NCBI GenBank assembly: GCA_036378175.1
Contig: DASUWY010000003.1
Location: forward strand, 1 to 40,348
Direction: 5' to 3'
DNA: 40,348 bases
Source of the DNA: Thermoleophilaceae bacterium
GTDB taxonomy: Bacteria; Actinomycetota; Thermoleophilia; Solirubrobacterales; Thermoleophilaceae
Every line of letters starts with the position of its first letter. Positions within the stretch are counted from its first letter, which is position 1. The notes beneath the pieces are model-generated. The model was not told where the DNA came from. It saw only the letters and a program-made list of their open reading frames with translations, and did not search any database. Position numbers and translations under genes: made by a program. This document shows positions 7,366 to 14,526 of the stretch, piece after piece.

Positions 7366-8280
7366 ATGAGGGAGGGGGCAGTCTCAGAGCACGCGTCGTC
7401 CAACGGGGCGGGAACCGCCAGCGAGGTGGCCGGCGTAGCCGCCCGGCTGGCGAGCGCCCTGAGCTCCGAGTTGCAGCGGCGGATCCCGCGCGCGGACCTG
7501 GACGAACGCGATCCGGACTACATCCGCGAGAGCCTGCCGCGGTTGTGGCTGATGGCCACGCTCTGGTTCCGCGCCCGCGTGCGCGGCATGGAGAACATCC
7601 CGGAGGAGGGCCCGGTGCTGCTCGTGGGCAACCACTCGGGCGGCAACGTCACGCCGGACACGATCGTGTTCACGCTCGCGTTCAACACCTACTTCGGCGT
7701 GGAGCGGCGCTTCTTCCAGCTCGCGCACAACCTCGTGCTGGCGATGCCCGGTCTGGGCTACCTGCGCAAGTACGGCACCGTTGCGGCGTCGCCGGAGAAC
7801 GCGGACAAGGCGCTGTCATCCGGAGCGGCGCTGCTCGTCTACCCGGGCGGCGACTACGAGGTGCACCGCCCGTCATGGGAGTCGAGCAAGGTGGACTTCG
7901 ACGGGCGCAAGGGCTTCATCCGGCTGGCGCTCGCGAAGAACGTGCCCATCGTGCCTGTGGTGTCGATCGGTGGTCAGGAGACCGCGCTGTTCCTGTCGCG
8001 CGGCGAGTGGCTCGCGCGGCTTCTGCGCCTCGACAGGATGTTCCGCCTCAAGGTGCTGCCGATCTCGCTGTCCATGCCGTGGGGCCTCAACATCGGCGAC
8101 ATGATGGGACACATCCCGCTTCCCTCGAAGATCTCGATCCAGGTGCTACCGCCGATCGACCTGCGCAAGGAATTCGGCCGCAACCCGGACGTTGACGAGA
8201 TCTACGACGAGATCGTCAGGCGAATGCAGATCACGCTCGACTCCCTCGCCGCCGAGCGCAGGTTCCCGGTGATCGGCTGA
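7366..8280 (+). CDS. Lysophospholipid/diacylglycerol acyltransferase-like protein
   Basis: A 304-residue protein of the PlsC/DGAT2-like acyltransferase superfamily. The acceptor/catalytic motif appears as VGNHSGGNVTPDTIVF (the family's NHxGG..D variant), followed by RRFFQLAHNLVLAMPGLGYL and the second signature LLVYPGGDYEVHRP, typical of the bacterial proteins related to DGAT2. Later come NVPIVPVVSIGGQE and a predicted membrane-proximal LARLLRLDRMFRLKVLPI. It should transfer an acyl group from acyl-CoA to a lysolipid, glyceride or similar acceptor at the membrane. Its TGA overlaps the ATG of the SRPBCC-acyl-CoA synthetase gene (ATGA), so the two are translationally coupled; the neighbour would supply the acyl-CoA (inference). 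Confidence 0.88.
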   Translation: MREGAVSEHASSNGAGTASEVAGVAARLASALSSELQRRIPRADLDERDPDYIRESLPRLWLMATLWFRARVRGMENIPEEGPVLLVGNHSGGNVTPDTIVFTLAFNTYFGVERRFFQLAHNLVLAMPGLGYLRKYGTVAASPENADKALSSGAALLVYPGGDYEVHRPSWESSKVDFDGRKGFIRLALAKNVPIVPVVSIGGQETALFLSRGEWLARLLRLDRMFRLKVLPISLSMPWGLNIGDMMGHIPLPSKISIQVLPPIDLRKEFGRNPDVDEIYDEIVRRMQITLDSLAAERRFPVIG

Positions 8281-10388
8281 TGAGGCTCGAGGAGAGCATC
8301 GAGGTGCTCGCGACGCCGGAGGAGATCTGGCCGATCATCTCCTCCTCGGACGGCCTCGCGCGAGTGCTCGTGGGCGTGACCCGCTGGGAGGTGGAGGGTC
8401 GGCGCAAGAACGGCCTTGGAACCCGCTACCGGATGCTGATGGAGGTGGGCTCCGCGCAGGTGGGCGGCCTGATCGAGATCGTGGAGTACCACGAGCCCAC
8501 CGATCTGGCGTGGACGAGCATCACCGGGATCGACCAGCGTGGCCGCTGGCGGCTCCGGGAACAGGAGGACGGATCGACGCACGTGAGCCTCAGGCTCAGC
8601 TATCACTCGCCGGGAGGGTTTCTCGGCGCGATGACCGATCAGATCTCGTCGAGGATCGTCCGGGGGAACATCAAGGAGTCGCTCGAACGGCTCCGGGCAG
8701 AACTGGAAGGGGAGACCGTGAGCAAGAACGAGACCCGCGTCGGCCCTCTCACGATGGCCGCCAACAAGCTGCACACGATGCGGACGCTGGCGGGTGCCGG
8801 ATTCGTGAAGCCCGAGCGGCCCGATCGCCTCTTGCGCACGGTCAACCAGCTGCGCCGGTGGGGTCCCACTCCCGCCGCCGGCTTCGCCGCCGCCGCGATC
8901 CGCTACCCCAACGACACGGCGATCATCGACGAGCTCGGCACGCTCACCTTCCAGGAGGTCCACCGGCGCTCGAACGCGATCGCGAGCGCGCTGTCGGACC
9001 ACGGCGTGCTCGAGGGCGACCTCGTGGGCGTGATGTGTCGCAACCACCGCGGCTTCATCGAGACGGTGGTGGCGCTCTCCAAGCTCGGCGCGCACGGGCT
9101 CTACCTCAACACGGCCTTCGCGGGCCCGCAGCTCACCGAGGTGGTGAAGCGCGAGAAGCCCGTGGCGCTCGTGTTCGACGAGGAGTTCTACGGGCTGCTC
9201 GAGGACGCCGGCCACAGGCGCAAGCGCTTCGTGGCCTGGCATGACTCGGAGAAGCCGGGCGACCCCACGCTCGACGAGCTGATCGACGCCGGCGACTCGT
9301 CCGACCCAATTCCGCCCGCGGAGCCCGGGCGCACCATCATCCTCACCTCCGGCACCACCGGCTCGCCGAAGGGCGCGGCTCGCAGCCAGCCGGAGACGCT
9401 CGATCCCGCCGCCGCGCTGCTCTCGAAGATCCCGCTGAAGGCGCGCGAGAAGTGGCTGATCGCCGCGCCGCTCTTCCACAGCTGGGGCTTCGCGCACTTC
9501 ACGCTCGGCCTGGTGCTGTCCTCGACCTACGTGCTGCAGCGCAAGTTCGACCCCGAGAAGACACTCGCGGCCGCCGCCCAGCACGAGGTCACGTCGATCC
9601 CGATGGTGCCCGTGATGGTCCAGCGGATCATGGAGCTGCCGAAGGAGACGCGCGACAAGTACGACCTCTCCACGGTCAAGTGCATCCCGCTCAGCGGATC
9701 GGCGCTGCCGGGCGACCTCGCCAACAAGTTCATGGACGAGTTCGGGGACATCCTCTACAACCTCTACGGCTCGACCGAGGTGGCCTGGGCGACCATCGCC
9801 ACGCCGCAGGATCTCCGCGCCGCGCCGGGCACCGCCGGCAAGGCGCCACGCGGCACCGTCGTGAAGATCTACGACGAGAAGGGCAAGGAGCTGCCCACCG
9901 GCGAGACCGGCCGCATCTACGTGGGCAACGAGATGCTCTTCGAGGGCTACACGGGTGGCGGCAACAAGGACATGCTCAATGGGCTCATGAGCTCGGGGGA
10001 CACCGGCCACCTCGACGATCAGGGCCGGCTGTTCGTGGAGGGCCGCAGCGACGAGATGATCGTGTCGGGCGGCGAGAACGTGTTCCCGGCCGAGGTGGAG
10101 GACCTGCTCGCCAAGCACGACAAGGTGGCCGAGGTTGCGGTGATCGGCGTGGACGACGAGCAGTTCGGCCAGCGCCTGAAGGCCTACGTGGTCGAGCGCG
10201 CGAAGGTCACCGAGAAGGAGCTACAGGACTACGTGAAGAGCCACCTCGCGCGGTACAAGGTGCCGCGTGAAATCGAGTTTTTGAAGGAACTGCCGCGCAA
10301 CGCGACGGGGAAGATCCTCAAACGCGAGCTCAAGGAGCTTCACGAGAACGGGGACAAGGACTCGAAGGCGAAGGCGAGCTCGGGGTAG
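8280..10388 (+). CDS. SRPBCC domain-acyl-CoA synthetase fusion protein
   Basis: A 702-residue protein. Residues 1-145 look like an SRPBCC/polyketide-cyclase ligand-binding fold (opening LEESIEVLATPEEIWPIISS, ending in an amphipathic helix IVRGNIKESLERLRAEL). Residues about 165-690 form a complete AMP-forming acyl-CoA synthetase: P-loop TSGTTGSPKGA from Thr356, YGSTEVAW, SGDTGHLDDQGR, GRSDEMIVSGGENV and the catalytic-Lys region PRNATGKILKREL. It would activate fatty acids or related acids to acyl-CoA. The N-terminal domain could bind a hydrophobic substrate or product (inference). An in-frame GTG at codon 147 (8718) has a strong Shine-Dalgarno, so a shorter synthetase-only product is possible. 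The start overlaps the acyltransferase stop by ATGA. Confidence 0.9.
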   Translation: MRLEESIEVLATPEEIWPIISSSDGLARVLVGVTRWEVEGRRKNGLGTRYRMLMEVGSAQVGGLIEIVEYHEPTDLAWTSITGIDQRGRWRLREQEDGSTHVSLRLSYHSPGGFLGAMTDQISSRIVRGNIKESLERLRAELEGETVSKNETRVGPLTMAANKLHTMRTLAGAGFVKPERPDRLLRTVNQLRRWGPTPAAGFAAAAIRYPNDTAIIDELGTLTFQEVHRRSNAIASALSDHGVLEGDLVGVMCRNHRGFIETVVALSKLGAHGLYLNTAFAGPQLTEVVKREKPVALVFDEEFYGLLEDAGHRRKRFVAWHDSEKPGDPTLDELIDAGDSSDPIPPAEPGRTIILTSGTTGSPKGAARSQPETLDPAAALLSKIPLKAREKWLIAAPLFHSWGFAHFTLGLVLSSTYVLQRKFDPEKTLAAAAQHEVTSIPMVPVMVQRIMELPKETRDKYDLSTVKCIPLSGSALPGDLANKFMDEFGDILYNLYGSTEVAWATIATPQDLRAAPGTAGKAPRGTVVKIYDEKGKELPTGETGRIYVGNEMLFEGYTGGGNKDMLNGLMSSGDTGHLDDQGRLFVEGRSDEMIVSGGENVFPAEVEDLLAKHDKVAEVAVIGVDDEQFGQRLKAYVVERAKVTEKELQDYVKSHLARYKVPREIEFLKELPRNATGKILKRELKELHENGDKDSKAKASSG
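8706..8720 (+). promoter_or_regulatory. Strong internal Shine-Dalgarno and GTG inside the fusion gene
   Basis: GGAAGGGGAG is followed after 3 nt by an in-frame GTG (8718-8720), exactly at the junction between the SRPBCC domain and the synthetase. It looks like a genuine ribosome-binding site, and would give a synthetase of about 556 residues, the usual size for that family. Confidence 0.5.
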
Positions 10389-10402
10389 GGCGGACGCCCT
10401 AC
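10385..10402. terminator. Compact hairpin between convergent genes
   Basis: GTAGGGCG (10385-10392) and CGCCCTAC (10395-10402) are exact reverse complements with a 2-nt spacer. The left arm contains the TAG stop of the synthetase fusion, and the right arm ends 3 bp before the stop of the convergent acidic protein. Probable bidirectional terminator; no T-tract. Confidence 0.55.
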
Positions 10403-10404
10403 GC

Positions 10405-10698
10405 CTACTCCTTACTCCCGGTGTCCGTCGGGCCGCCCGGTATCGGCTCGCCCTTGAACTCGTCCGGGTCCTCCACTTCCTCGCCCTCCACCGTCACGCT
10501 GCCGTCCTCGTGGTGGCGGACGTCTGAGCGGCCGAGCTGTGCCTCCGGCCCTTCGTCGTAGGAGTGCTCGCCCTCGGGGCCGCCGAAGGTCTCGTACTTC
10601 GCAGCGTCGTCAGGCCAATCCTCGAGCTTCTCCGGCGGGTCTTGCTCGAGCTCGTGGATCTTGTCCTTCGCCCGGTCGCGCTCGTCCTTCTCGCCCAT
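10405..10698 (-). CDS. Small acidic hypothetical protein
   Basis: A 97-residue, strongly acidic, hydrophilic protein with no hydrophobic segment or Cys and no family I recognise. The N-terminal 25 residues are a charged helix (EKDERDRAKDKIHELEQDPP). The middle is Gly/Pro/Glu-rich, and a short beta-like stretch HHEDGSVTVEGEEVEDPDEF is the only ordered-looking part. GGAGGGG about 5 nt before ATG 10698 supports the call. Composition suggests an intrinsically disordered cytoplasmic protein. It converges on the lipid operon and is transcribed away from, not with, it. Confidence 0.7.
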   Translation of the reverse strand: MGEKDERDRAKDKIHELEQDPPEKLEDWPDDAAKYETFGGPEGEHSYDEGPEAQLGRSDVRHHEDGSVTVEGEEVEDPDEFKGEPIPGGPTDTGSKE

Positions 10699-10742
10699 GA
10701 CCCCTCCTCAAGGTTCGACGGCGATACGGAGGTGCGTTTCCG

Positions 10743-11393
10743 TCACGCCGCACCGGCAAACGTGAGACCGGTGAGGTCCTCCACCACCTCGTCCGGCGTC
10801 ACGTCGAGCACCGGCGCCATCGGCCTGCCGCGGCTCACCCATACGGACCGCAGCCCGCCGGCCAGCTTCGCGCCGGCCGCGTCCCAGGGGTTGCCCGACA
10901 CGAGCGTGACCTCGTTCGGCTCCACGCCGAAGGCACGCGGCGCCAGCGCGTACACCTCGGGCGCAGGCTTGTAACGGCCCACGCTGTGTGCCGCGAGCAC
11001 GTGCTCGAAGCAGCGGCGGATGCCGGCGTTCGAGAGCAGCGCTTCAAGTCCGTCCGGCGTGCCGTTCGACAGAACCGCGAGGCGGTTCCCGCCGAGCGCC
11101 TCGAGCGCGCGCTCCGCTTCGGGGAAGAGCGGGAGCTCGGTGAGCCGCTCCGCCAGCGCGCCCGCCTCCACGTCGAGCTCGAGCTCCGCCGCCGCCGACT
11201 CGAGGGCGGCGCGGGCCAGTTCCGGCAGTGGCCGGTAGGCGTCCGCGGCGGTGGCCAACCAGGTCCATGGCTGGAGGCGCGAGTAGAAGGCGTCGTACAG
11301 CGCGTCGCCGCGCTCACCGGCGAGATCGCGCGCGGGCTTCCTCAGCCACTCGATGTCGAACAGCGTCCCGAACGCGTCAAACGCGATCTGCAT
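10743..11393 (-). CDS. HAD-superfamily hydrolase, 2-haloacid dehalogenase type
   Basis: A 216-residue HAD hydrolase with all core motifs: nucleophile Asp6 in FDAFGTLFD (motif I), VLSNGTPDGLEALL (motif II), VGRYKPAPEVYALA with Lys (motif III) and VSGNPWDAAGAKLAG (motif IV). The SGNPWDAxGA form with Asn-Pro-Trp and the helical cap (about residues 15-85) is characteristic of L-2-haloacid dehalogenases, which hydrolyse 2-haloalkanoates through an aspartyl ester. A role on another small substrate is possible, since few family members have been assayed. Its start lies inside the preceding ferritin-like gene (17-bp overlap), so the two form a translationally coupled leftward pair. Confidence 0.88.
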   Translation of the reverse strand: MQIAFDAFGTLFDIEWLRKPARDLAGERGDALYDAFYSRLQPWTWLATAADAYRPLPELARAALESAAAELELDVEAGALAERLTELPLFPEAERALEALGGNRLAVLSNGTPDGLEALLSNAGIRRCFEHVLAAHSVGRYKPAPEVYALAPRAFGVEPNEVTLVSGNPWDAAGAKLAGGLRSVWVSRGRPMAPVLDVTPDEVVEDLTGLTFAGAA

Positions 11394-11970
11394 GGCCGTC
11401 TTCTGCCCGCTGGATCGCGCGCTGAACCTCGTCCACGCTCACCTCGTCGTGCTGCGCCCAGTCGCCGTCGAGCTGCTCTCGAATGAAGGGGTCGGTGAGC
11501 TTCACGATCTCGTGCCGCAGCCACTCGAGCATCCGCTGCTCCTCGGCCCGGATCTCGGCGGCCAGCCGCTCAGTCTCGCGGTCCCCGACGCTGCCCGCGA
11601 CCATTTCGAGGGCGGCGTAGGTGGCGATCACCAGTCCCTGCGTCGCGCAGCCGAACTGCGAGCCGCGCAGCACCTTCTCCTCCAGCGCGGCCGCCTTGAG
11701 CGGAAGCCGGCTGATGCTGAGCACACCTGCGCTCGCCTCCCGCAGCGCCCGCGCCCCGGACCGGAGCGGCCCCTCGCCGGCGCCGAGGGCGTGGAGCCGG
11801 CCGCCGATGCGCCGCGCATGCCCCTGCGTCTCTCGCAGGTAGCGCTGGAGACCAGAGCGATATTCGCCACTCGGAGTGGCGGCAATACGCGCCCTCAACG
11901 TGCGCGCGAGCGCGAGCTCATCAGCCCGCGCCTCACGCAAGTAGTCAATTACCCGGCCATCCCCCGCCAC
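11377..11970 (-). CDS. Ferritin-like DUF892 (YciE/YciF-type) protein
   Basis: A 197-residue, largely helical protein from a GTG start. The pattern of four long helices with conserved Glu/His-bearing faces (YLREARADELALARTLRARI, YLRETQGHARRIGGRL, QGLVIATYAALEMVAG, AEIRAEEQRMLEWLRHEIVKL) resembles the DUF892/YciF ferritin-like family, which is linked to stress responses and may bind a di-metal centre. The similarity is judged by eye, so moderate confidence. The gene ends inside the HAD gene (17-bp overlap). Its start lies 17 bp downstream (in its reading direction) of the heptamer repeat array at 11988-12036, so that array is in its translation-initiation region. Confidence 0.65.
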   Translation of the reverse strand: MAGDGRVIDYLREARADELALARTLRARIAATPSGEYRSGLQRYLRETQGHARRIGGRLHALGAGEGPLRSGARALREASAGVLSISRLPLKAAALEEKVLRGSQFGCATQGLVIATYAALEMVAGSVGDRETERLAAEIRAEEQRMLEWLRHEIVKLTDPFIREQLDGDWAQHDEVSVDEVQRAIQRAEDGHADRV

Positions 11971-11987
11971 ACCGCGAGGGTACAGAA

Positions 11988-12036
11988 CCTATGCCCTATG
12001 CCCTATGGCCTATGGCCTATGGCCTATGACCTCTGA
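11988..12036. repeat. Heptamer tandem repeat array A (CCTATGN)
   Basis: Seven consecutive 7-bp units, in order CCTATGC twice, CCTATGG three times, CCTATGA and a degenerate CCTCTGA. The array spans the stop codon of the penicillin-acylase gene (TAG of the minus strand at 12017-12019) and encodes its last residues. It ends 18 bp before the start of the ferritin-like gene. Related arrays are at 20073-20100 and 26392-26426. Confidence 0.9.
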
Positions 12037-14467
12037 ACGAAATCACCTGCTGAATGCCCGACGGCCGATTCGTGTACCGGATCTTCAGCGGCAGCAGCCC
12101 GGGCGCGAACGTGATGCGCTCGGCATTCGCGTCGGCTCGCCACGCGGCCGGGTTCGGCCCCTGCGCCGCCGCAAGCTCATTGCCCGCCGCATCCAGCGCC
12201 GCCCAGATCGAGTTCGCGCAGGCGGTCACATTCCCGCTCCCGCAGAAGCGGAAGTGGAACTTGCCCCTGACCTTCTGGCCGAGCAGCGTCCGGAGGTCCT
12301 TCGAGATGTATCCGTTCCACGAGTTCTCGAAGTCGCCGTCCGTATCCGAGCTCTTGCGGAGCATTCGTTCCAGGAGTGGCGCCTGGGGCCCGAGCACGGG
12401 ATCCATCACAGCGTCGGAGAGCTTGGGCGCGAACGCGTCCATGATGGGCGCGCCCGGGTCGTCCACCTTCCCGTCGTTGTTGCGATCCAGCACGCTGCCG
12501 CCGTTCTTTCGCCACTGCATGAGCAGCTGGAGCATCTGGGCGTCGCGCGCGTTCGGCGCGGGCGCCTTCGCCAGCACCCTCTGCACGATCGGCATCAGGA
12601 AGACGTCCGGGAAGTCCATGGTGGCCGCGCCGTTCATCGCGCTCACCACCTGAGCCAGATTCAGCTTCTTGTGGTGTGCGAGTCCCGCGTTCAGCATCTG
12701 CACGCGGAACATCGAGCCGTAGTTGAACTGGTCGTCCGCGGCCGGGAAGCCCCGCGCGGGCTTGTTGTTCCAGTTCACGAGCGTGCCGTCCTTCGCGTCC
12801 ACGCCCTGCGGGTGCAACCGCTGGGAGGCGAAGCCGCGCCACTCGTAGCTACCGTTGCCGTTGGTGGGCAGCCCGCCGTCCACGCCCGGCGCCCGCTTTG
12901 GCAGGAAGCCGGTGGTGAACGATGCGATGTGACGATCGGTCACGAAGCCCGTGTTGAACGTGAACGGGGACTGCATCATCGACTTGAAGAACGACTTGGT
13001 TCCGTGGATGCGCCCGCGCGTGAGGTCCTCGAACGGCAGCTGCCAGAGGATGTCCTTGCCGTAGCTCGAGCGCTTCTGCGACACGGCCACGCGAACTCCC
13101 TTCACCGTGGCGTAGCCGATCACAGGCCCGTGCACGGTGGTGTGGAAGGTCATCGCCTGATCGGGCTGACCGTTCGCGCCCTTGAGCACGCCCGCGTTCA
13201 CGAAGCCCATGTTGCGGCACTTGCCCTTGTACATGTACTTGACGTCGCTGCCGCCGCAGAGGGTCTCCGCGTAGTCGTCGATCACATCGCTGCCCGCCGA
13301 CGTGAGCGTCCACGCGTAGTCCGGGCCGCGGCCGATCAGGAGGTCGCCGGGGCTACCCGGCTGCGCCACGCCACGGGCGGAGATGCCCGGCGCATGCAGG
13401 TCCTCCTCGAACGTGAGTCCGGGGTAGAAGTAGCCGATCTGCGGTCCGGCCACCATGAGCGGGTGATGCGTCTTCGAGCGCTTGGACGCCACGAGCAGGA
13501 AGTTGCTCGCGTGCGCGGGCTCGTGCACGGCAGCCGCGGCCGCCGCCGAAACGTGCGGCTCCGCCGTGGGCTGGAAGCTGCCGGCGTCGATCACGTCGTT
13601 GCCGGGGCCGAGGGTCTTCGGCGCCGGGTTGTACGGGAAGTTGCCGTCCACCGTCACCGGCGCCTCGGGATCGTTCCGCTCGCGCAGGTCGTTCCACAGC
13701 AGTGTGCCCTGCGACGCTCCGAGCCGCTGCTCTAGGCCGCTCAGCAGCATCGCGCTGTTCACCTCGTTGCCGCCCCCGCGGCCGAACAGCTGCCCCGCGA
13801 GCGCGTTCGTCGCGTACACGTCGTTGCGGTTCCATGGCGGGTTGGCGGGCGTGTGGTTGTGCCTGTACCAGGCGTTCACGCCCTTCACGAAGACGTCGGT
13901 GTTGTGCAACACCTCACGGCCGTTCTTGCCGGCGCGCTTGAGAGCCTTCGTCTGCCGGGACACCATCGACTCCGCCTGCGCGCTCGGCACGAACGTGCGC
14001 AGGCCGGTGACGAGCGAGAAGGCGTCCACTCCCGGCACGTCGAGTGCGGCGATGCGCGTTGCGCCGCGGGCCTCGTCGAGAAGGAGGTGACGGTCCTCGG
14101 CGGTCACCCAGCCCGTCGCCCATGTGAGCAGGTCATCGGTCTTCGCAAAGATGTGCGGGACGTTGAAGCGGTCGCGCACGATGCGAATGCCCTTGCGCGG
14201 GCGCTCGGTGCGCAGGTGCCCCTGGCCCTTGTCCGTGAGGCGCTCTGACTTGAAGTCCTTGAAGAGATCACGCGTGGTCACGTGGTTGAACAGCGGCGTG
14301 AGCGCGTCGTACATCCGCGCCTGCCGGTCCGCGCCCTTTGGCACCGGGAAGTCGCCCCACTCTCCGGACGGCACGATGTTGAGCGCCGTCGCCGCGTAGT
14401 CCTTTGCGGCCGCGACACCGGGCAAGGCAAGCATGCCAAGGCACGCCGCTACCGCGAGTCTCTTCAT
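12017..14467 (-). CDS. Secreted penicillin acylase (penicillin amidase) family Ntn-hydrolase
   Basis: An 816-residue precursor from ATG 14467, chosen because it starts a clear signal peptide (MKRLAVAACLGMLALPGVAAA) and has GGAGGG upstream; the frame extends 18 codons further without a signal. Family landmarks are IRIVRDRFNVPHIFA with GWVTAEDRHLLLDEARG in the alpha-chain region, then the putative autocleavage site His-Ala-Ser-Asn with nucleophile Ser321 (ASNFLLVASK), PLMVAGPQIGY and a long beta chain including VNWNNKPARGF. Such enzymes self-cleave and hydrolyse amide bonds of beta-lactams, acyl-homoserine lactones or other acylated amines; the substrate here is unknown. The segment DRNNDGKVDD looks like a calcium-binding EF-hand loop. 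The C-terminal residues GHRP are encoded by the heptamer array. Confidence 0.88.
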   Translation of the reverse strand: MKRLAVAACLGMLALPGVAAAKDYAATALNIVPSGEWGDFPVPKGADRQARMYDALTPLFNHVTTRDLFKDFKSERLTDKGQGHLRTERPRKGIRIVRDRFNVPHIFAKTDDLLTWATGWVTAEDRHLLLDEARGATRIAALDVPGVDAFSLVTGLRTFVPSAQAESMVSRQTKALKRAGKNGREVLHNTDVFVKGVNAWYRHNHTPANPPWNRNDVYATNALAGQLFGRGGGNEVNSAMLLSGLEQRLGASQGTLLWNDLRERNDPEAPVTVDGNFPYNPAPKTLGPGNDVIDAGSFQPTAEPHVSAAAAAAVHEPAHASNFLLVASKRSKTHHPLMVAGPQIGYFYPGLTFEEDLHAPGISARGVAQPGSPGDLLIGRGPDYAWTLTSAGSDVIDDYAETLCGGSDVKYMYKGKCRNMGFVNAGVLKGANGQPDQAMTFHTTVHGPVIGYATVKGVRVAVSQKRSSYGKDILWQLPFEDLTRGRIHGTKSFFKSMMQSPFTFNTGFVTDRHIASFTTGFLPKRAPGVDGGLPTNGNGSYEWRGFASQRLHPQGVDAKDGTLVNWNNKPARGFPAADDQFNYGSMFRVQMLNAGLAHHKKLNLAQVVSAMNGAATMDFPDVFLMPIVQRVLAKAPAPNARDAQMLQLLMQWRKNGGSVLDRNNDGKVDDPGAPIMDAFAPKLSDAVMDPVLGPQAPLLERMLRKSSDTDGDFENSWNGYISKDLRTLLGQKVRGKFHFRFCGSGNVTACANSIWAALDAAGNELAAAQGPNPAAWRADANAERITFAPGLLPLKIRYTNRPSGIQQVISFRGHRP

Positions 14468-14526
14468 GGTGGTTCCCTCCATTGGCGGGTACCGGCGCCT
14501 CCGCGCGCGGAAAGCTAACACACTGG

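Noticed and set aside
8202..10118. Open frame of 638 codons on the - strand opposite the acyl-CoA synthetase fusion
   Set aside because: The + strand has every synthetase motif in order; the antisense frame is low-complexity His/Arg/Leu-rich with no recognisable domain.
11988..12036. Heptamer arrays considered as CRISPR
   Set aside because: Units are 7 bp and directly adjacent with no spacers; a CRISPR array needs repeats of about 24-37 bp separated by unique spacers.
12005..13735. Open frame of 576 codons on the + strand starting inside the heptamer array
   Set aside because: Antisense to the penicillin-acylase gene; apparent start codons come only from the ATG inside the repeat units.
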